A stretch of 64,000 nucleotides of DNA from Nageia nagi (lineage: Eukaryota; Pinophyta). A program made the position numbers and the translations under genes. Shown here piece after piece: positions 1 through 11,639 of the stretch. The stretch's first letter is position 1. Each line of letters starts with the position of its first letter. The stretch is from positions 152,458,001 through 152,522,000 of the forward strand of contig JBITNC010000001.1 in assembly GCA_050084985.1 (NCBI GenBank). Direction: 5' to 3'. The notes below the pieces were generated by a model. It made no database searches. It saw nothing but the letters and a program-made list of their open reading frames with translations, and had not been told where the DNA came from.

Positions 1-482
1 GTCACATATCTCTTCGACCTCCAATGGAGTGGTAAGAGCAGACTTGGTAAGAAGCCGTTAAGTGTAGATAAATTAGTTAAGTGAGGTTCAATTACTCCTC
101 CAAGAGTCACATATCCCTTCGACCTCCAATGGAGTGGTAAGGGCAGACATCTTTAAGAGTGTTAATGTGAAGTATATTTCCAAATAAGATGTGAATAAAT
201 TTTACCTCTTTCACTTAACTTATTTCTAATCACTTAAGATCGCTTGAAGCGTAAAAGTGAGAGCATACTTTGTTAAGTGAAAGTACTTAATGTATTCGAA
301 TTCCTCCAATTCATTAGCCTTTTAATATGATTTATACTACCCAAAACCTGATTCATTTACCTTAGGTTCATTCCAAATTAAGTGTAATTCATTTACTCCT
401 TCCAATAGTGGAAGTATTATGTGTAGTAAATTACCTCCTCTTACTAATCACATATCCCTTCGACCTCCAATGGAGTGGTAAG
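1..482 (-). repeat. Leader repeat: three copies of a ~36 bp motif
   Basis: Three near-identical copies lie at 1-36, 106-141 and 448-482. On the element's own (minus) strand each reads from cttaccactccattgg to atatgtgac. The core CTCCATTGGAG can fold as a five-base-pair stem. Three copies also occur in the leader of the right-hand element (54056-54091, 54361-54396, 54466-54501), while the DNA between copies is more diverged. Position, between primer site and gag, is where retroelement packaging and dimerisation signals normally lie; that role is inferred. Confidence 0.75.
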
Positions 483-860
483 GGAAAACTTGGTAAGAGG
501 TCATTATGTGTGGATAAATTAACCAAATTAATAATAGTGTGAATGTGAAAGAAAAGAATAATTAATTACTCCTTCTTATCAAGTCTATTCTAGTCACCTT
601 AGATCGCACGAAGCGCAAAGGGAGAGCATAAGTAGACAAGATAAAAAGTATTAATGTGTACATACCCTTAACCCAAAAGAATAAAAACAAACAACATTAT
701 TCATAAAATACGTTTAAATAAATGCATTTAAAGTTTTACTACCCATTTTCTATATGCACTCTGAGCAAAGAGATCACACAAAATTTTACTGATTGTCATT
801 TTAAATGCCTACTTACGTTTATTGTATTTACATCAGATTAGAAAACTTACCAATTTAATA

Positions 861-940
861 GAGATCATTGACGATTTTACAGCGATCGTTTATGATTTTA
901 CAACGATCGTTGGTGATTTAGGTACGATCGTCGATGATCC
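861..940 (-). repeat. GATCG-containing short tandem motif in the leader
   Basis: Four imperfect units of about 21-23 bases, each centred on cgatcg or a decayed form followed by t(g/t)atgatt-like sequence, occur just upstream of the first leader repeats. Related GATC-centred motifs recur at about 1255-1350 and 1920-1990 and in the right-hand element at 53130-53290 and 53605-53670. No function is known to me. Confidence 0.6.
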
Positions 941-1091
941 TAAAAACTGAAAAACAAAAACAAAAACAACAGATCAAACAGATTAAGTTAGTTTTTGATT
1001 CCACAAGATGCAAACAGATTTAAAAATATAATCAAAACAATATGTAATTGATCCTATTTTTTGCTTCAATTCTCTGAATGCATGCAAGGAG

Positions 1092-1108
1092 CCCTCCTTC
1101 TAGCGCCA
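1092..1108 (-). other. Primer binding site of the left Tat-type element
   Basis: Minus-strand TGGCGCTAGAAGGAGGG lies five bases after the LTR end. The initial TGG matches the CCA end of a tRNA, as required for minus-strand priming. The same site is seen at 53444 and, with one C to T change and one G to A change, at 13276. The primer tRNA was not identified with certainty; an arginine tRNA has been reported for Ogre-type Tat elements and is one candidate. Confidence 0.75.
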
Positions 1109-1113
1109 GATTA

Positions 1114-2227
1114 TGTATATTGAATTGTGCACCTAAAATGCAATTTAGCCAGATAAATCATTCAACATAATAAATCAGAACACCAATATTACACATCAAT
1201 AATAATGTAGATATTATCTCCAAAGAAAAAGATTTTGATGAAATTTAATACAATAAGAGACTGTTATCGATCTGTATTAATCGGTATCGATTTATTATCG
1301 ATCGATAATGATCGTTATGGATCGGAAATGATCTACTTATGGATCGATAGCGATCAATGATCTCCCACTATTGTTGTGCTTTTTGTAAACTTTCAGCTTT
1401 TGTCATCGATCTTAGAAATCACCGTTGACTATCCTGCAAGTCGTCGATGATTTATGGCATTATAGTGAACTTTTCATAGAATTTTGAAATATTTGTATCT
1501 CTTCCTGGTTGTTCTCCTTCACGCTTGCTTTTATCATTCTTTTCCTGTATTGACCCTACACATAGAAAACAAATGAAACATCAAAGCGTACCTACTAATA
1601 CATATAAATCAGAAGTAAACAATATTATATTAAAATATACGTGATAGTAGATTCGCTATTGATCAAACCTCAAACCTTTGCTTACAAACTTTTGGTTTAA
1701 TTTCTACAGAGCTTCGCTATAGTAAATTTGGGTCCCTTTGTTCACATACAGAGCTTGTATTTATAAGCTCAAAAGTTTGTTATTCATTTGTTTTACCGTC
1801 ACAAGATTCCAAGTAACATTCTGTATGAAATCTTGAGGTGTTATTATCTCGAATCCACGTCCATAACTCTGAACTGTGTGTATTAGGCTATTTTGGGCTT
1901 AAATTTGTCTATTTTTGAATTATTCAGGGATCATCAACGATCCTGACGGATCATCAACGATCTGATAGATCGTCAACGATTGTTTGGTAAATTTTATACT
2001 AATATTAGAATGATCGCCCAATGATCATTTTTTAATAAAAAGAGGTCATATGACCACTCATTTTGCATCTACTCGAAAAGATCTATTTAGTAATAGAGTT
2101 TTAAATCTTGTTTGAGACTTGTATAAGGAGTTATAATCATTTTAATGTGATGTATGTTAGAAAGATACTTATTTTATTTATTTATATGTTGTTAAACTAA
2201 ATGTAGGGTTTTATTTGAGTGTCTACA
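1114..2227 (-). repeat. 5' LTR of the left Tat-type element
   Basis: About 1.1 kb, beginning TGTAGACACTC (reading from 2227 down) and ending ATATACA next to the primer binding site. It aligns along its length with 50917-53438 once a 1.5 kb insertion in that copy is removed. A TATA box (tataaata, 1758-1765, minus strand) is followed about 30 bases later by the sequence expected at the start of R. Several GATC-rich short repeats lie in the U3 and U5 parts (about 1920-1990 and 1255-1350). Confidence 0.85.
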
Positions 2228-4439
2228 CATATGATTAATCCATGTTAAATTTCTCTTATTTATATTATCAACACCTATTCTTGTTCATCAAAGGGAGTCT
2301 TGAGTTTATAGTTATGGTGATTTGAACATTTAGAGTTAAATAAAGGACTAAAAAAAAGAAAGAGAAAAAAATGATAGAATGAAAAAAATAGATAAATAAA
2401 AGTTGATAGATCATTTTGGGTTAATTGAGCTAGGTGGAAAAACTATTTTCATAGTCCATATTTGGACAAGTGGAACTTATAAAATAGAATAAATTATATC
2501 ATGGTTATTTTAGTTAATAAAAATACAACACATAATAACTAAAAATAAAATATTATTCTATTCATAATTAAAAACATCTTATAACTATTCATTTGTATTT
2601 TAGCTCCTTGTAAGACTATAAAAGGAGGCATAAGGCATAAATAAAAATTAAAATTTCATAAAGGAAGACTTTATTGTGATAAGACTCCATAAAGGAGTAC
2701 TTCATATTGTAAAATATCCCATCAAGGAGAATTACATTGAGAGATAAGACTTCTTGAGGGAGTACTTAATGTTGTAAAACTCCATTGAATTAGTACTCCA
2801 TTATGAGGTAGATCCTATAATGTAAAACTTCAAGAGGAAGTATATGTGGGAAAAGAAAGACACATAAAGACCCCATGTCACTATGCTCATGAAGAGATAG
2901 TGAGGGATATAAGAGTTTGACAATTTTGTGTAAGAACTTCGAGAGAGATTTAGTCATTTTGAAATTACATATTTTATAAGACTTGCATTAATATAATATG
3001 GGAAGCATAAATAATCATGAGTATTATTTGTGTATGAGATAGATTGTATGATATGATTTTTATATATGTTATGTATTTTTTGATGCACATCATTGAAGAT
3101 TATTTTAAGGTGCTATCGATGGATTATATTGCACTTATTTATCATCAAATAGAAGGAGATTTTAATTATTTTTATGATTTTCTTCTCAATATGGGTTTCC
3201 CTATGGTACATTGATGTTCATCATTATGTGGTGATGTTATCTCTCTTACTTATTTTGGAAACTTTTACATTATTATAGTTTCTTAATTTTATTTGAAATC
3301 ACTTAGGAGTTAAGTATGATAAATTCATATGTAATGAGATAAGCTATGCCATAGGAAACCTATCTTTACAGATCAATTTAGTACTTTAGGGTTAGGGGTA
3401 AAAAATTAAAGCATGGATATGTGTTTAAATCTTCTCCACAATGAAGTATGATGATAAGTTCCTAACTAATGTCTAATATTTTGGTTCTCTTTCCTATATG
3501 AAAATGCAATATTTTACCTTCTTATTGAAAAGTATGAAGATAAATTCAATAAAAGAAAAATAAATTTAATTTTTATAGTAAAAGTATATTTGTTATTATA
3601 ATAATTTTGACATAAATAATAACTTTTAATTATTAATATTAATAATTAAAAAAATCTAATATACAATAATAGCAATCACTACATCAAAAAATGATTTTAT
3701 CTATATTTTTTTATAATTATTTTAAATCAACCTAATAGACCCTAAGCGGGTTGTCTAAAAAATACTTATATTTTTAATATTGTCTAAAAAATACTTATCT
3801 TTTTAATATTGTCTAAAAAATACTTATCTTTTTAATATTCCCATATTTTGTATTATCAGGATTGTTATCATTAATGCATGTCAAAGAAACCCACATCTAG
3901 TTAATTTTTACATTAACCATTTTAAATTTACAATAATATAATCATTATTATATTCAATATACTTTAGAATATGGACCATGATAAATGATATAGCATTTAA
4001 TATAACATATGGCATTGCATTGTAATATCAATTTTATCTTGAAATTTTATTATATTATAATAAGTCATTTAGGAAGTCTAAATATGATTTATGAAATAAA
4101 AAATAAATCATTTTTAGGCATCTACAGGTTGAGGTGGAGAGGGCAAGTGTGACCAAATTGAGTGTGCATGAGAGGATGATGTACTATGTCCTCCCTACTT
4201 GAGTGCAACCATTGGAAGAGTGTGATGAGAAATCCATGTATCCTATTGGTGGGAATAACAAACACTTGGATAATTAAACACATGCTATGGGGGCTATGAC
4301 CAATGACACTTAAAGCTCTATGAATGAGCATGTAATGAAGGACGTAAATAAGAATGAGACCTGGATCCATTAGCCTGAGAAGGGCTATCTGGTGGTACTC
4401 AACTCATCATACAAGGTGCATTTACCTAATAGTCCAAAA
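2228..4439. other. AT-rich stretch without recognisable gene
   Basis: Between the left Tat-type LTR and a LINE-like remnant. I see no coding similarity on either strand. About 2640-2860 contains loosely repeated phrases around 'aaggagtact' and 'gtaaaa' that look like an old, decayed minisatellite. The only clear repeat is the 29 bp array at 3752-3838. A minus-strand open frame near 4122-4370 has no family signature and may be the 3' tail of the LINE remnant. Confidence 0.5.
3752..3838. repeat. 29 bp tandem repeat, three copies
   Basis: Three consecutive 29-base units starting tgtctaaaaaatactta; copies two and three are identical and copy one differs by a single base (tata for tatc). The near identity shows a recent local duplication. 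No coding or mobile-element context. Confidence 0.9.
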
Positions 4440-5489
4440 AGGATTCAATATGTTCCACATCATGAATCACCTTAGCCACATCCAACTTGACCTTCTTGAA
4501 ATGGTCTTTTATTTATAGCAAGACATCATAATATACAAGATATTTGTAAGCTATTAAAAATTCTAAAGAAGAATCAACCTATATGAAAATAATATTATTC
4601 TTTTACTTCCAAATATGGAAAAGCAAACCCATTTTGAACATTTACCATAATTTACTTAAAGGAGCTTTGAAAGCAAGAGGATCTCCAAGTAAAGCATGTT
4701 GCCACAAAAATTCATAAGCAAGATAAGATGCAAATAAGGTTGATGTCCATACCCAAGGTTTAGAATCACATGGATAAGACAAAAATATATGCATGGTAGA
4801 CTCAAAATATTAATAAAAAGGAAATTAAGGATCTAGAACTACAAGATGGGTGAGGGAAGAGCCAAGAGGTAAACCTTGACACAATAGAATCTAAGCAAAT
4901 AATAGTTTTTTCAAATTCAAGTAAGACTCCCAAGTCATCTTAAACCTCAATTTCATACATGTATGAGTAGAAACTAGTTTCCATTTCATTTTATGCTTAG
5001 GAACAGTGGGCAACATAGTAGAAAGCTAGTGATAACCATGCTTGGCATTTTAATCATGCAAGGGAATATTGCCATACCACTCCTAATCTTTCCACCATGA
5101 TCATTGAAATTGACCACTAATTTTAGGCCAAAAATAAAATGGCATGCACTCAATCACTGTATCAAAAGTATGTTTATCCTTAGAGACCAAGCTATACTTG
5201 TGTTTGAAATTATCCCAAGACAACCAATCCTTGGAAGAAGAATTGAAATATTTTGCTACTATGACTACCCCTTTTTTGAAAAAACCTTTGAGCATGCAAA
5301 CAAGATGCTTGAACCAATGGTATGCTATTGAAATTAAAAATAGGTGACCAAAAAAAATAAGAAAATTGATAGATAACCTCTATTATAGCCAATGCCTTTC
5401 CACTAAATCCAAGGGCTGAACTATTGCCAAGCCTTCCATATGCTCTTAATCACAAAAGAGCCTAAAATGGAAATTGAAATAGGGGTGAG
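4440..5489 (-). pseudogene. LINE-like ORF2 remnant (zinc-binding RT tail region)
   Basis: The minus strand reads, through several stops and shifts, like the C-terminal part of plant LINE ORF2. Recognisable pieces include GLPLGSSLTHL (about 4865), a decayed cysteine stretch followed by FESTMHIFLS-like sequence, and a tryptophan-rich VWTSTLFASYLAYEFLWQ segment near 4700. In the family this is the zf-RVT region behind the reverse transcriptase. The polymerase part itself is not present; the chromovirus LTR begins at 5490 and may have cut it off. Assignment rests on pattern recognition only and could be wrong for the 5' half (5101-5489). Confidence 0.45.
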
Positions 5490-6153
5490 TGTAAGGATCC
5501 AAAACACAAATAAAGTGAAATTAAATTAAAATATCCAAGTATGCATGCAACATCTAGTCTATAAGGGTAATTATAAGCATTAAATACCTTAATCTACCAA
5601 CATTAGGGTAAGGGCACCAAATACAAGCTCAATCAATATACAAATTCTAACATCTAGCTTATACATGGATTAATGATTAGATACATGATAATGTTATAAA
5701 TATGGATAAGTGCATAATAGAATATGAGATCCAATAGCCCATGACTTGTATTAATGATACAAAATGGAAAATGATACAATACCATGCCCATAGGGCTCAA
5801 CTTTGGCCTCCAAGGAGCTAACTAGGGAAAATTGTGTATCCTCAATGTTGTAGGAACAAATAGAGCCATGGGATAACTTCGATCCCTCAAAAATTGAATC
5901 CTCTCAATTGAAAGATCCCTCCTTTTATCTTAGTTACCAACTAAATGGTAGAATCTCAACCTCATAATACCACTTTGTGGGTAAGGGTTCTACATAAATA
6001 CCATAGAAAATTAGGATCCCTCATCTTGATAGCCATCCTAAATGCTACATTGAGGGGATTTCTTAGCATATCTAAGTATTTTTTTCCTTTAAATGATATA
6101 AATTATAATAATAATAATAATAAGTTATATTCAATAATGAGGCTCTAATTCCT

Positions 6154-6160
6154 CTTTATA
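6154..6160 (-). promoter_or_regulatory. TATA box in chromovirus LTR
   Basis: Minus-strand gtgtataaagagg, about 560 bases into the LTR, is the best TATA candidate; transcription would start about 30 bases further on, near 6125. Confidence 0.5.
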
Positions 6161-6224
6161 CACTCAAATCTATAGGATATCACCTAATATTCATCACCCA
6201 ACTCCCTAATCCCAATGTTAACCT

Positions 6225-6410
6225 CTTGGGGGCCTATAATACCCAATGTGGGTGCCTAGGGTTCAAGCATACCAAAGTGAGGGCATGGAGTACCATAAAT
6301 GCCAACATGGGGGTCTAGGAGTTCCATGCATGCCCAACATGGGTCTGGGAGCCATGCATCAAGTCTAGGTATTATAATGGGCCAACATGGGAATCTAGGA
6401 GTTTCTCCAA
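6225..6410. repeat. Degenerate minisatellite inside the chromovirus LTR
   Basis: Several imperfect repeats of a phrase like ccaacatggg.tctaggag, spaced 40-60 bases, in the U3 part of the LTR. Repeated U3 segments in LTRs often act as promoter elements; that role is only a possibility here. Confidence 0.6.
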
Positions 6411-6733
6411 GGTTGTTGCATACATAAAAATGCTCATCCAACCATCTAAGTGTAAAATTGACCTTGAGATTCCCACTATATAGATCAAGATATTCAATTA
6501 TAATAAAACACCTAATCTATGCTTGGAAGGGAGACATCCCACTTGGGGCTCATAGTGGGGTCCATTAACCCATTAAGTCTTCTATCCCAAGATACAACTT
6601 GAAACTATAATTCCATAGTAAAATATATTACAAAGGGGAAACCATTGGATTCCATAATTAATTACAATGATGCACACATATGGAATGTCAATGATGCACA
6701 CATAGGGAATGTCACAAATCCTTCCCTTTAAAG

Positions 6734-7975
6734 ATTACTTTCCATCAAGCAATTCAATATGGGATGTGTAAGTATTTTGACTCCTTCCCATGTAGAGTCC
6801 TCATATTATTGATCCTAGTTTGAAACACTCTCTTGGGAATGAAAATTAGTTGTCCCTCAGCATCAAGTAGTAGTAGAATAATAGATGAAACATCCTGCTA
6901 TCCCATGATCTTCTTTAGGAGTGAGATGTGAAAGGTGTTGTGAATCTTGCTCTCCTAGGGAAACTCCAACATGTAAGAAACCTCTCCTACCTTACACAGG
7001 ATCTTGTATGGACCAAATAATCTTGGTTATAACTTATCTACCTTCCTTTTCTTGAGTGATGATTATTAGAATGGATGCATGCAATCATAAGTACACCATG
7101 TCACCCCCTTGAAGACTCTCTCTATTTAGTTCTGCTTGTAGTAATTTTTTTAGTTCTAAGCCATTTGTAAGTTATCCTTTAATGTGATCATGATGTATTG
7201 ATATTACTACAAGAAATATTTAGCCTTAGGATCCCTACCTTCATCAAAAATCAAGTTTGTAAAGTTAGGAGGATCATTACCATACAAAGCCTTCAAAGGA
7301 GACATCTTGATGGATATATGATAAGTGGAGTTATAGCAATACTCTCTAATGTGGAGCCACTTGACACATTATTATTAAATACCCATCACATAGTATCTCA
7401 AGTACCCCTACATCCACTTGTTGATGATTTATATTTTTCCATCTATTTGGGGATGGTAACTAGTGCTAGGGAATCAGAATAATTCCTACCAAAATAAGCT
7501 CATGAACTTGCTACCTTGGTCACTCATAATCCTCCTAGGAAACCCATATAAACTTAATATTTATTTTAAGAACAAGTTATCCACATATGCTACAATTTAT
7601 CTAATGGTGATGGTAAAGAAATGGGCAAATTTTGTGAGTCTATCCACTACTACAAAGATGTCATCTCTGCCTTGTACCTTTAAGAGGTTGTGATTAAATC
7701 CATGGAGATGTCTTCCCAACCCTACTAGTTTCACATGATCCTCTTTTTTCTCCTAACACTATGTACACTCTTGTAAATGCTTTAAAATGTCCCACTTCAA
7801 CCCCTTACATGTGAATCTTTCCCTTACAACTTGGTAGGTTTTCAAGATGCTTAGATGTCCTACAAGAGGAGCATTGTGCAATGCATGGAGTACCTTATTC
7901 TTGACCTTAGATATTGGAGTTAGAAAAATCCTATTCCTCATAAAGATTAATCCATAATTTACCATGTACCTCCTA
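6734..7975 (-). pseudogene. Chromovirus B integrase and C-terminal domain
   Basis: Integrase inserts the element's DNA copy into the host chromosome. The zinc-binding N-terminal region lies at 7759-7965 (GHLSILKTYQVVRERF, followed by LKHLQEC). The catalytic core is at about 7440-7690: DDIFVVVDRLTKFAHFF, then RRIMSDQGSKF, then a TSYHPQ-like stretch with the expected spacing. Behind it come KxIxxPYKILC-like sequence (about 6990-7060) and a LLKKI motif. Close to the LTR, sequence resembling the chromodomain pattern (KYLHIPY..., then WKVIFKGKDL) is seen. Many in-frame stops and shifts make it non-functional. The chromodomain reading is less certain than the integrase. Confidence 0.75.
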
Positions 7976-8789
7976 TTATTTACTATCCCACTGAGGATGC
8001 TAGAGGTAAACTCATCTTAGGTGTACTCGGACATAATTGTATTCTTCTAATTAGTCATGATAGAAGAAAGAGAGTAGGAGGGTTCTTGGATAATGAATTT
8101 TATATTGTGTTCTTATTTCCTTTAATGTATTGGATCTTGAAATCAAAGGATTAAATCTTACTCATCCATCTTTATTATTTCTCACTCAGATCTATCTAGT
8201 TGAAGAAGTATTTCAAGCTATTGTAGTTACTTTGAATGATGAATGGACCAAAAACAAAGTAATATTTGAACCTCTCAAATGCATGCATGATGGACAATAT
8301 ATTATTATCATATAAGCTAAAATTATTCTCTACACTAGATATATTTCAACTCTTAAATGCAATCGATTGCCCCTTTTGCATGAATACTTCTCCAACACCC
8401 AATTTGGATGCATCATACTCCACCATGAAAGGGAAAGAGAAATCAAGTATAGCCATACAAACAAAAGTGCACATGACTCTCTTGAGTGTCTTGGAGGCTT
8501 CTTGGGCTCCATCACTCCAAATGGATGCATCCTTATAGGTTAGCTCTGTGAGGGGGGAAGCTAAGTGAGAGAAGCCACTTATGAACTCTTGCAATAGTTG
8601 CAAATCCCCAAAAACCCTCTCAGTTGTGTGAGGGACATAGGCACCAACCACTCTTGGATGGATGCTATCTTCTATTCATCCATCCTAACTCCCTCATGAC
8701 TAATTATGTACCCTATGTAGATAATCTCTATCATGCGAAATTCATAAAACTTATATTCCTATAGTATCCTCAAAACATGGTCCAAGTGG
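7976..8789 (-). pseudogene. Chromovirus B RNase H and end of reverse transcriptase
   Basis: From the junction with element C at 8789 the minus strand continues the reverse transcriptase thumb (LDHVLRIL) and then the connection and RNase H domain. The best preserved part is 8346-8651, with GDLQLLQEFISGFSHLASPL, EASKTLKRV and VEYDASKLGVGEVFMQ, matching the Ty3/gypsy RNase H pattern, including the catalytic aspartate in DAS. Further down, a WRQYILG...TDH-like stretch occurs near 8230-8300. Stops and frameshifts interrupt it between 8651 and 8789 and below 8346. Confidence 0.8.
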
Positions 8790-9591
8790 TGTACCTTTTA
8801 AAGAGTTTCAATAAAACTCAATATTCATATTTCCCAATATATATTCACATTACCAAGTATATATTATTTCAAAACATGATTAAAAAACATTAACATTTAC
8901 ATATTTGATACAAGAACATATATTGGAACTAAAATTGTATCTTTATTGAGACTTCAATGGTGATTGACATTCTGTCAAACACTTTACAAGCAAACTACAG
9001 TGCCAAAATGGTGGATATCATAGATCCATACTCTAACATGACTTAATATATCAAAAAATTGAATAAACACATGTATTTATACTATGCTAAAGGTATAGAA
9101 TGATCTCAGGCATTATTACAACCATAAAGCAACTAAAAACAACTAAAAACTAACTTTAGAAGTCGCTAAAAACTCCCAAAACTATCACAGGTGAAATGCA
9201 AGGGCATTTTTGAAACACATGGGTATTTCTAAAATGCAACCATATTTTTGAACTATGGGGGAGTTTTTGAGATTTAACAACATTTATGAAATACAGTCAT
9301 GTTTATTTATGATGAAATGTGTAGGGTCAAGGCATTTATGGGTAGATAAGGATAGTTTGCCAAAAAATAACCATAGTGGTGGTCAATCCTTAAGAAAAGA
9401 TAGACATGTGTATACTTATTGGAAATTTATCTTCTAAAAATATATAATAAAAAATAATCAACTCAATTATATGTCTCCATAAAAAGTTATACCTTCTCAA
9501 AATTGACTGATCTATTTGAACTAGTCCAATTAATAGAGAATTGGAAATGCAAGTTTATACTTTGGTTTTCAATTGAGCTCAAATTCCAACA
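8790..9591 (-). repeat. 3' LTR of element C
   Basis: Reading from 9591, begins TGTTGGAATTTGAG and ends AAAAGGTACA at 8790. It pairs with 48725-49470. A TATA box (tatttata on the plus strand, 9074-9081) is conserved in both LTRs. No strong polypurine tract is visible outside 9591; the adjoining minus-strand sequence is caatagggataa. Confidence 0.85.
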
Positions 9592-9774
9592 TTATCCCTA
9601 TTGATGTTGAAAAATATCAATAATGAGTTATGGAAGCATCAAAAACTATAAAATGAATGGATTTATTTTCATTTTCTCTTCTTCCAATTTTGTAGTAGAA
9701 AATTGTCTAGTTTGAAAAAATTGATAGGTTGACACTCACCACACTTCTACTCTTCAAGAGGAATATTATTAATA

Positions 9775-11638
9775 TTTGATTTATCCTATAATAACAATAT
9801 AATAATCAAGGGTGTATTTGGATAATACACTCCCCTTGCATTAAAAAACCTATAATCCACATTAAAATTTCCATTCTCAACAAAGTTCACATTTTTATCA
9901 AAATTGCTCCATGAGAAAGCAAACTGATCATCACCAATATTGAGCCAAACAACATCAATATACTGATCACATTGACTTAATTAATTATACCAAACCATAA
10001 TTTCACAAATTCTCACATAAACCATTAAGAATAATAATCCCAAACATTGGCTAATCACATAACCAATCATCAAAAGTGCTTCTTCAATTAAGAAATCACT
10101 CTCATTCATGCATTATACAACCAACATATGGCTGTACATAAAATCATAATTTTTCAAGAAACATTACTCATTAAACATTGGAAAATAAAAAACCATATCC
10201 CTCAAATAACACTCAAGATTCCAATTAAAAATGCCAATGTACATACAAAATTTAGCTTCAAAATACTCATCCACATTTTGCAATTTACAAACATCATGTT
10301 CATCCATGAATATCCTTTTCAATAGCTTCATCCAACCTTCACATTCATCAACAAAACTACATTGCAAAATAATATTTTCAATCATAATAATTTTCTCAAA
10401 TCTGAACCATGCATCATTTTCAAACTCTAAATTTACACCAAACACACAAGTTCCAATTTCTAAAGTGGCTTCCAAAGTAACTTTCTCACCAAGGCTTTGT
10501 AAACAACAATTGTTCACATCACAAATTACATTACCTACTGCTATACATTCATGTTTATTCTCCTAAAAAAACTCATTTTTTTCACCAAACAATACACTCT
10601 TATCATCACAACAAGCATCAAATTCATGTTTCGAAAGAGAATCTTTACTATTCTCTTCAAGTATCCATACATTCCTCAAACTTGAGAAGTGATCAACAAT
10701 AATAAAATTAAGCAAATTAATCATAATATCAACTTCATTTGCATCAATAAAATTTTAATTATCATCATCCCAAATAGGAATACTATCAAATATCTTCTCA
10801 ACAAATTCATCATAATAAATAACATCATCAAAATTACCAATATCATGCAAAACATGCAAATTAGTAACTAAATAATTATTTTTACCAGCCATTGAAAGAC
10901 TATAATCATATTCAAATTTCTCTTTTTTACCTCTTTTTGGAGGTTATCCAACTTCATTAACCTTTTCTCCCTTTGGAGAAGCTTAAAAAATTATGCATGT
11001 CTCTTCTCCATAGCCTGCAACTTCATCACTATCAAACTGATTTGCATTAGTAGTAAGATCAACATCATTTATGAGAAGATAAAAATATCAATTTCATTAT
11101 TGTCATCATCCACTTTTAGAGGATTAGGATCTATGGTTGTATCTTACATGAGACAACTTTCTTCAAAAACTAAAACTTGGTGTGCATGCTCCATGTAGCC
11201 ATCACCAATTCCTTCCTCATGTGCCTCTTCTTCCATGAAGCACTTTGCAAACACTTCCTATTCTTCTTCATTTAAATTTGAAATAGCAACAGCTTAAGGT
11301 TCTCTCTCCCATTCATAATTATTATTCTCTTCATCTATGCACTCTACATGTGCATCTTCAACTCTTGGAACAATCAAGAACTCTTCTACAACATCTTTTT
11401 CTCTACATGAAGCAAATTCTCTCTTGCCACCTCTTCTGTAGAGGTGCTTCTCATAGATATTCCAAATTTCTTCCTGTAAATAAACATATTCATAGGGTTG
11501 CACACAAAAAAATTCACAAGGTAAGGGCTCATCTTCCTTTCCCACAAAGACATCATTCACAAACTCATAATCTTGTAGATTACTATTCATCTCATTACAA
11601 TCTAACTTACAATTCTCATTCTCAAAACTAACATTCAA
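9775..11638 (-). pseudogene. Unidentified acidic ORF behind copia gag start (element C)
   Basis: I do not recognise this protein. On the minus strand a reading frame of roughly 600 codons runs from 11638 to about 9775 with only a handful of stops and frame changes; clean stretches are 11638-11294 (114 codons) and 10517-10164 (117 codons). It is rich in Asp, Glu, Asn and Phe, and has no zinc knuckle, protease or polymerase motif. Segments include FENENCKLDCNEMNSN, DDVIYYDEFVEKIFDSIPIW and RFFNARGVYYPNTPLIIILL. It lies directly behind a gag-like N-terminus (11640-11937), as if it replaced the rest of gag-pol. It could be a captured host fragment, a structural protein of a non-autonomous family, or an extreme gag derivative. 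Confidence 0.55.
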
Positions 11639-11639
11639 T

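Larger units (their letters stand above)
1..2227 (-). mobile_element. Tat-type Ty3/gypsy element, 5' LTR and leader only (left edge)
   Basis: Read on the minus strand, this segment is a 5' LTR (1114-2227), a primer binding site and about 1.1 kb of untranslated leader; gag and pol would lie left of the window. The assignment comes from homology with the plus-strand element at 50917-64000: same LTR start (TGTAGACACTCAAA), same primer site, and the same repeated leader motifs in the same order, inverted. That second element carries Tat-lineage pol domains, so the lineage is inferred for this copy. The bases after the LTR start (2228-2232, catat) would be one target duplication; its partner is outside the window. 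Because the other LTR is not visible, it cannot be said whether the element is complete. Confidence 0.85.
5490..6716 (-). repeat. 3' LTR of chromovirus B
   Basis: Begins TGTGACATTCCC reading from 6716 and ends GGATCCTTACA at 5490. Its terminal part (5490-5685) matches 50724-50916, the start of the other LTR on the right side. The purine-rich stretch immediately outside (minus strand ctttaaagggaaggatt, 6717-6733) is the polypurine tract, which fixes this as the 3' LTR. A TATA box lies at 6154-6160. Confidence 0.85.
5490..8789 (-). mobile_element. Ty3/gypsy chromovirus B, 3' portion
   Basis: Minus-strand element with 3' LTR (5490-6716), polypurine tract, integrase, RNase H and the end of the reverse transcriptase. 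It is interrupted at 8789/49471 by element C: the reading of the reverse transcriptase runs from ...EEHLYH on the right side to LDHVLRIL on the left side, exactly as in family members. The bases flanking C are agtgg and ggtgg, a one-mismatch 5 bp duplication. The 5' portion continues at 49471-50916. All frames carry many stops. Confidence 0.85.

Noticed and set aside
4122-4370. 82-codon minus-strand frame as a gene
   Set aside because: No family signature, no upstream context, and low-complexity AT-rich surroundings.
7198-7693. Plus-strand open frames over the chromovirus integrase region
   Set aside because: They lie opposite clear integrase motifs on the minus strand and show no family signature of their own.
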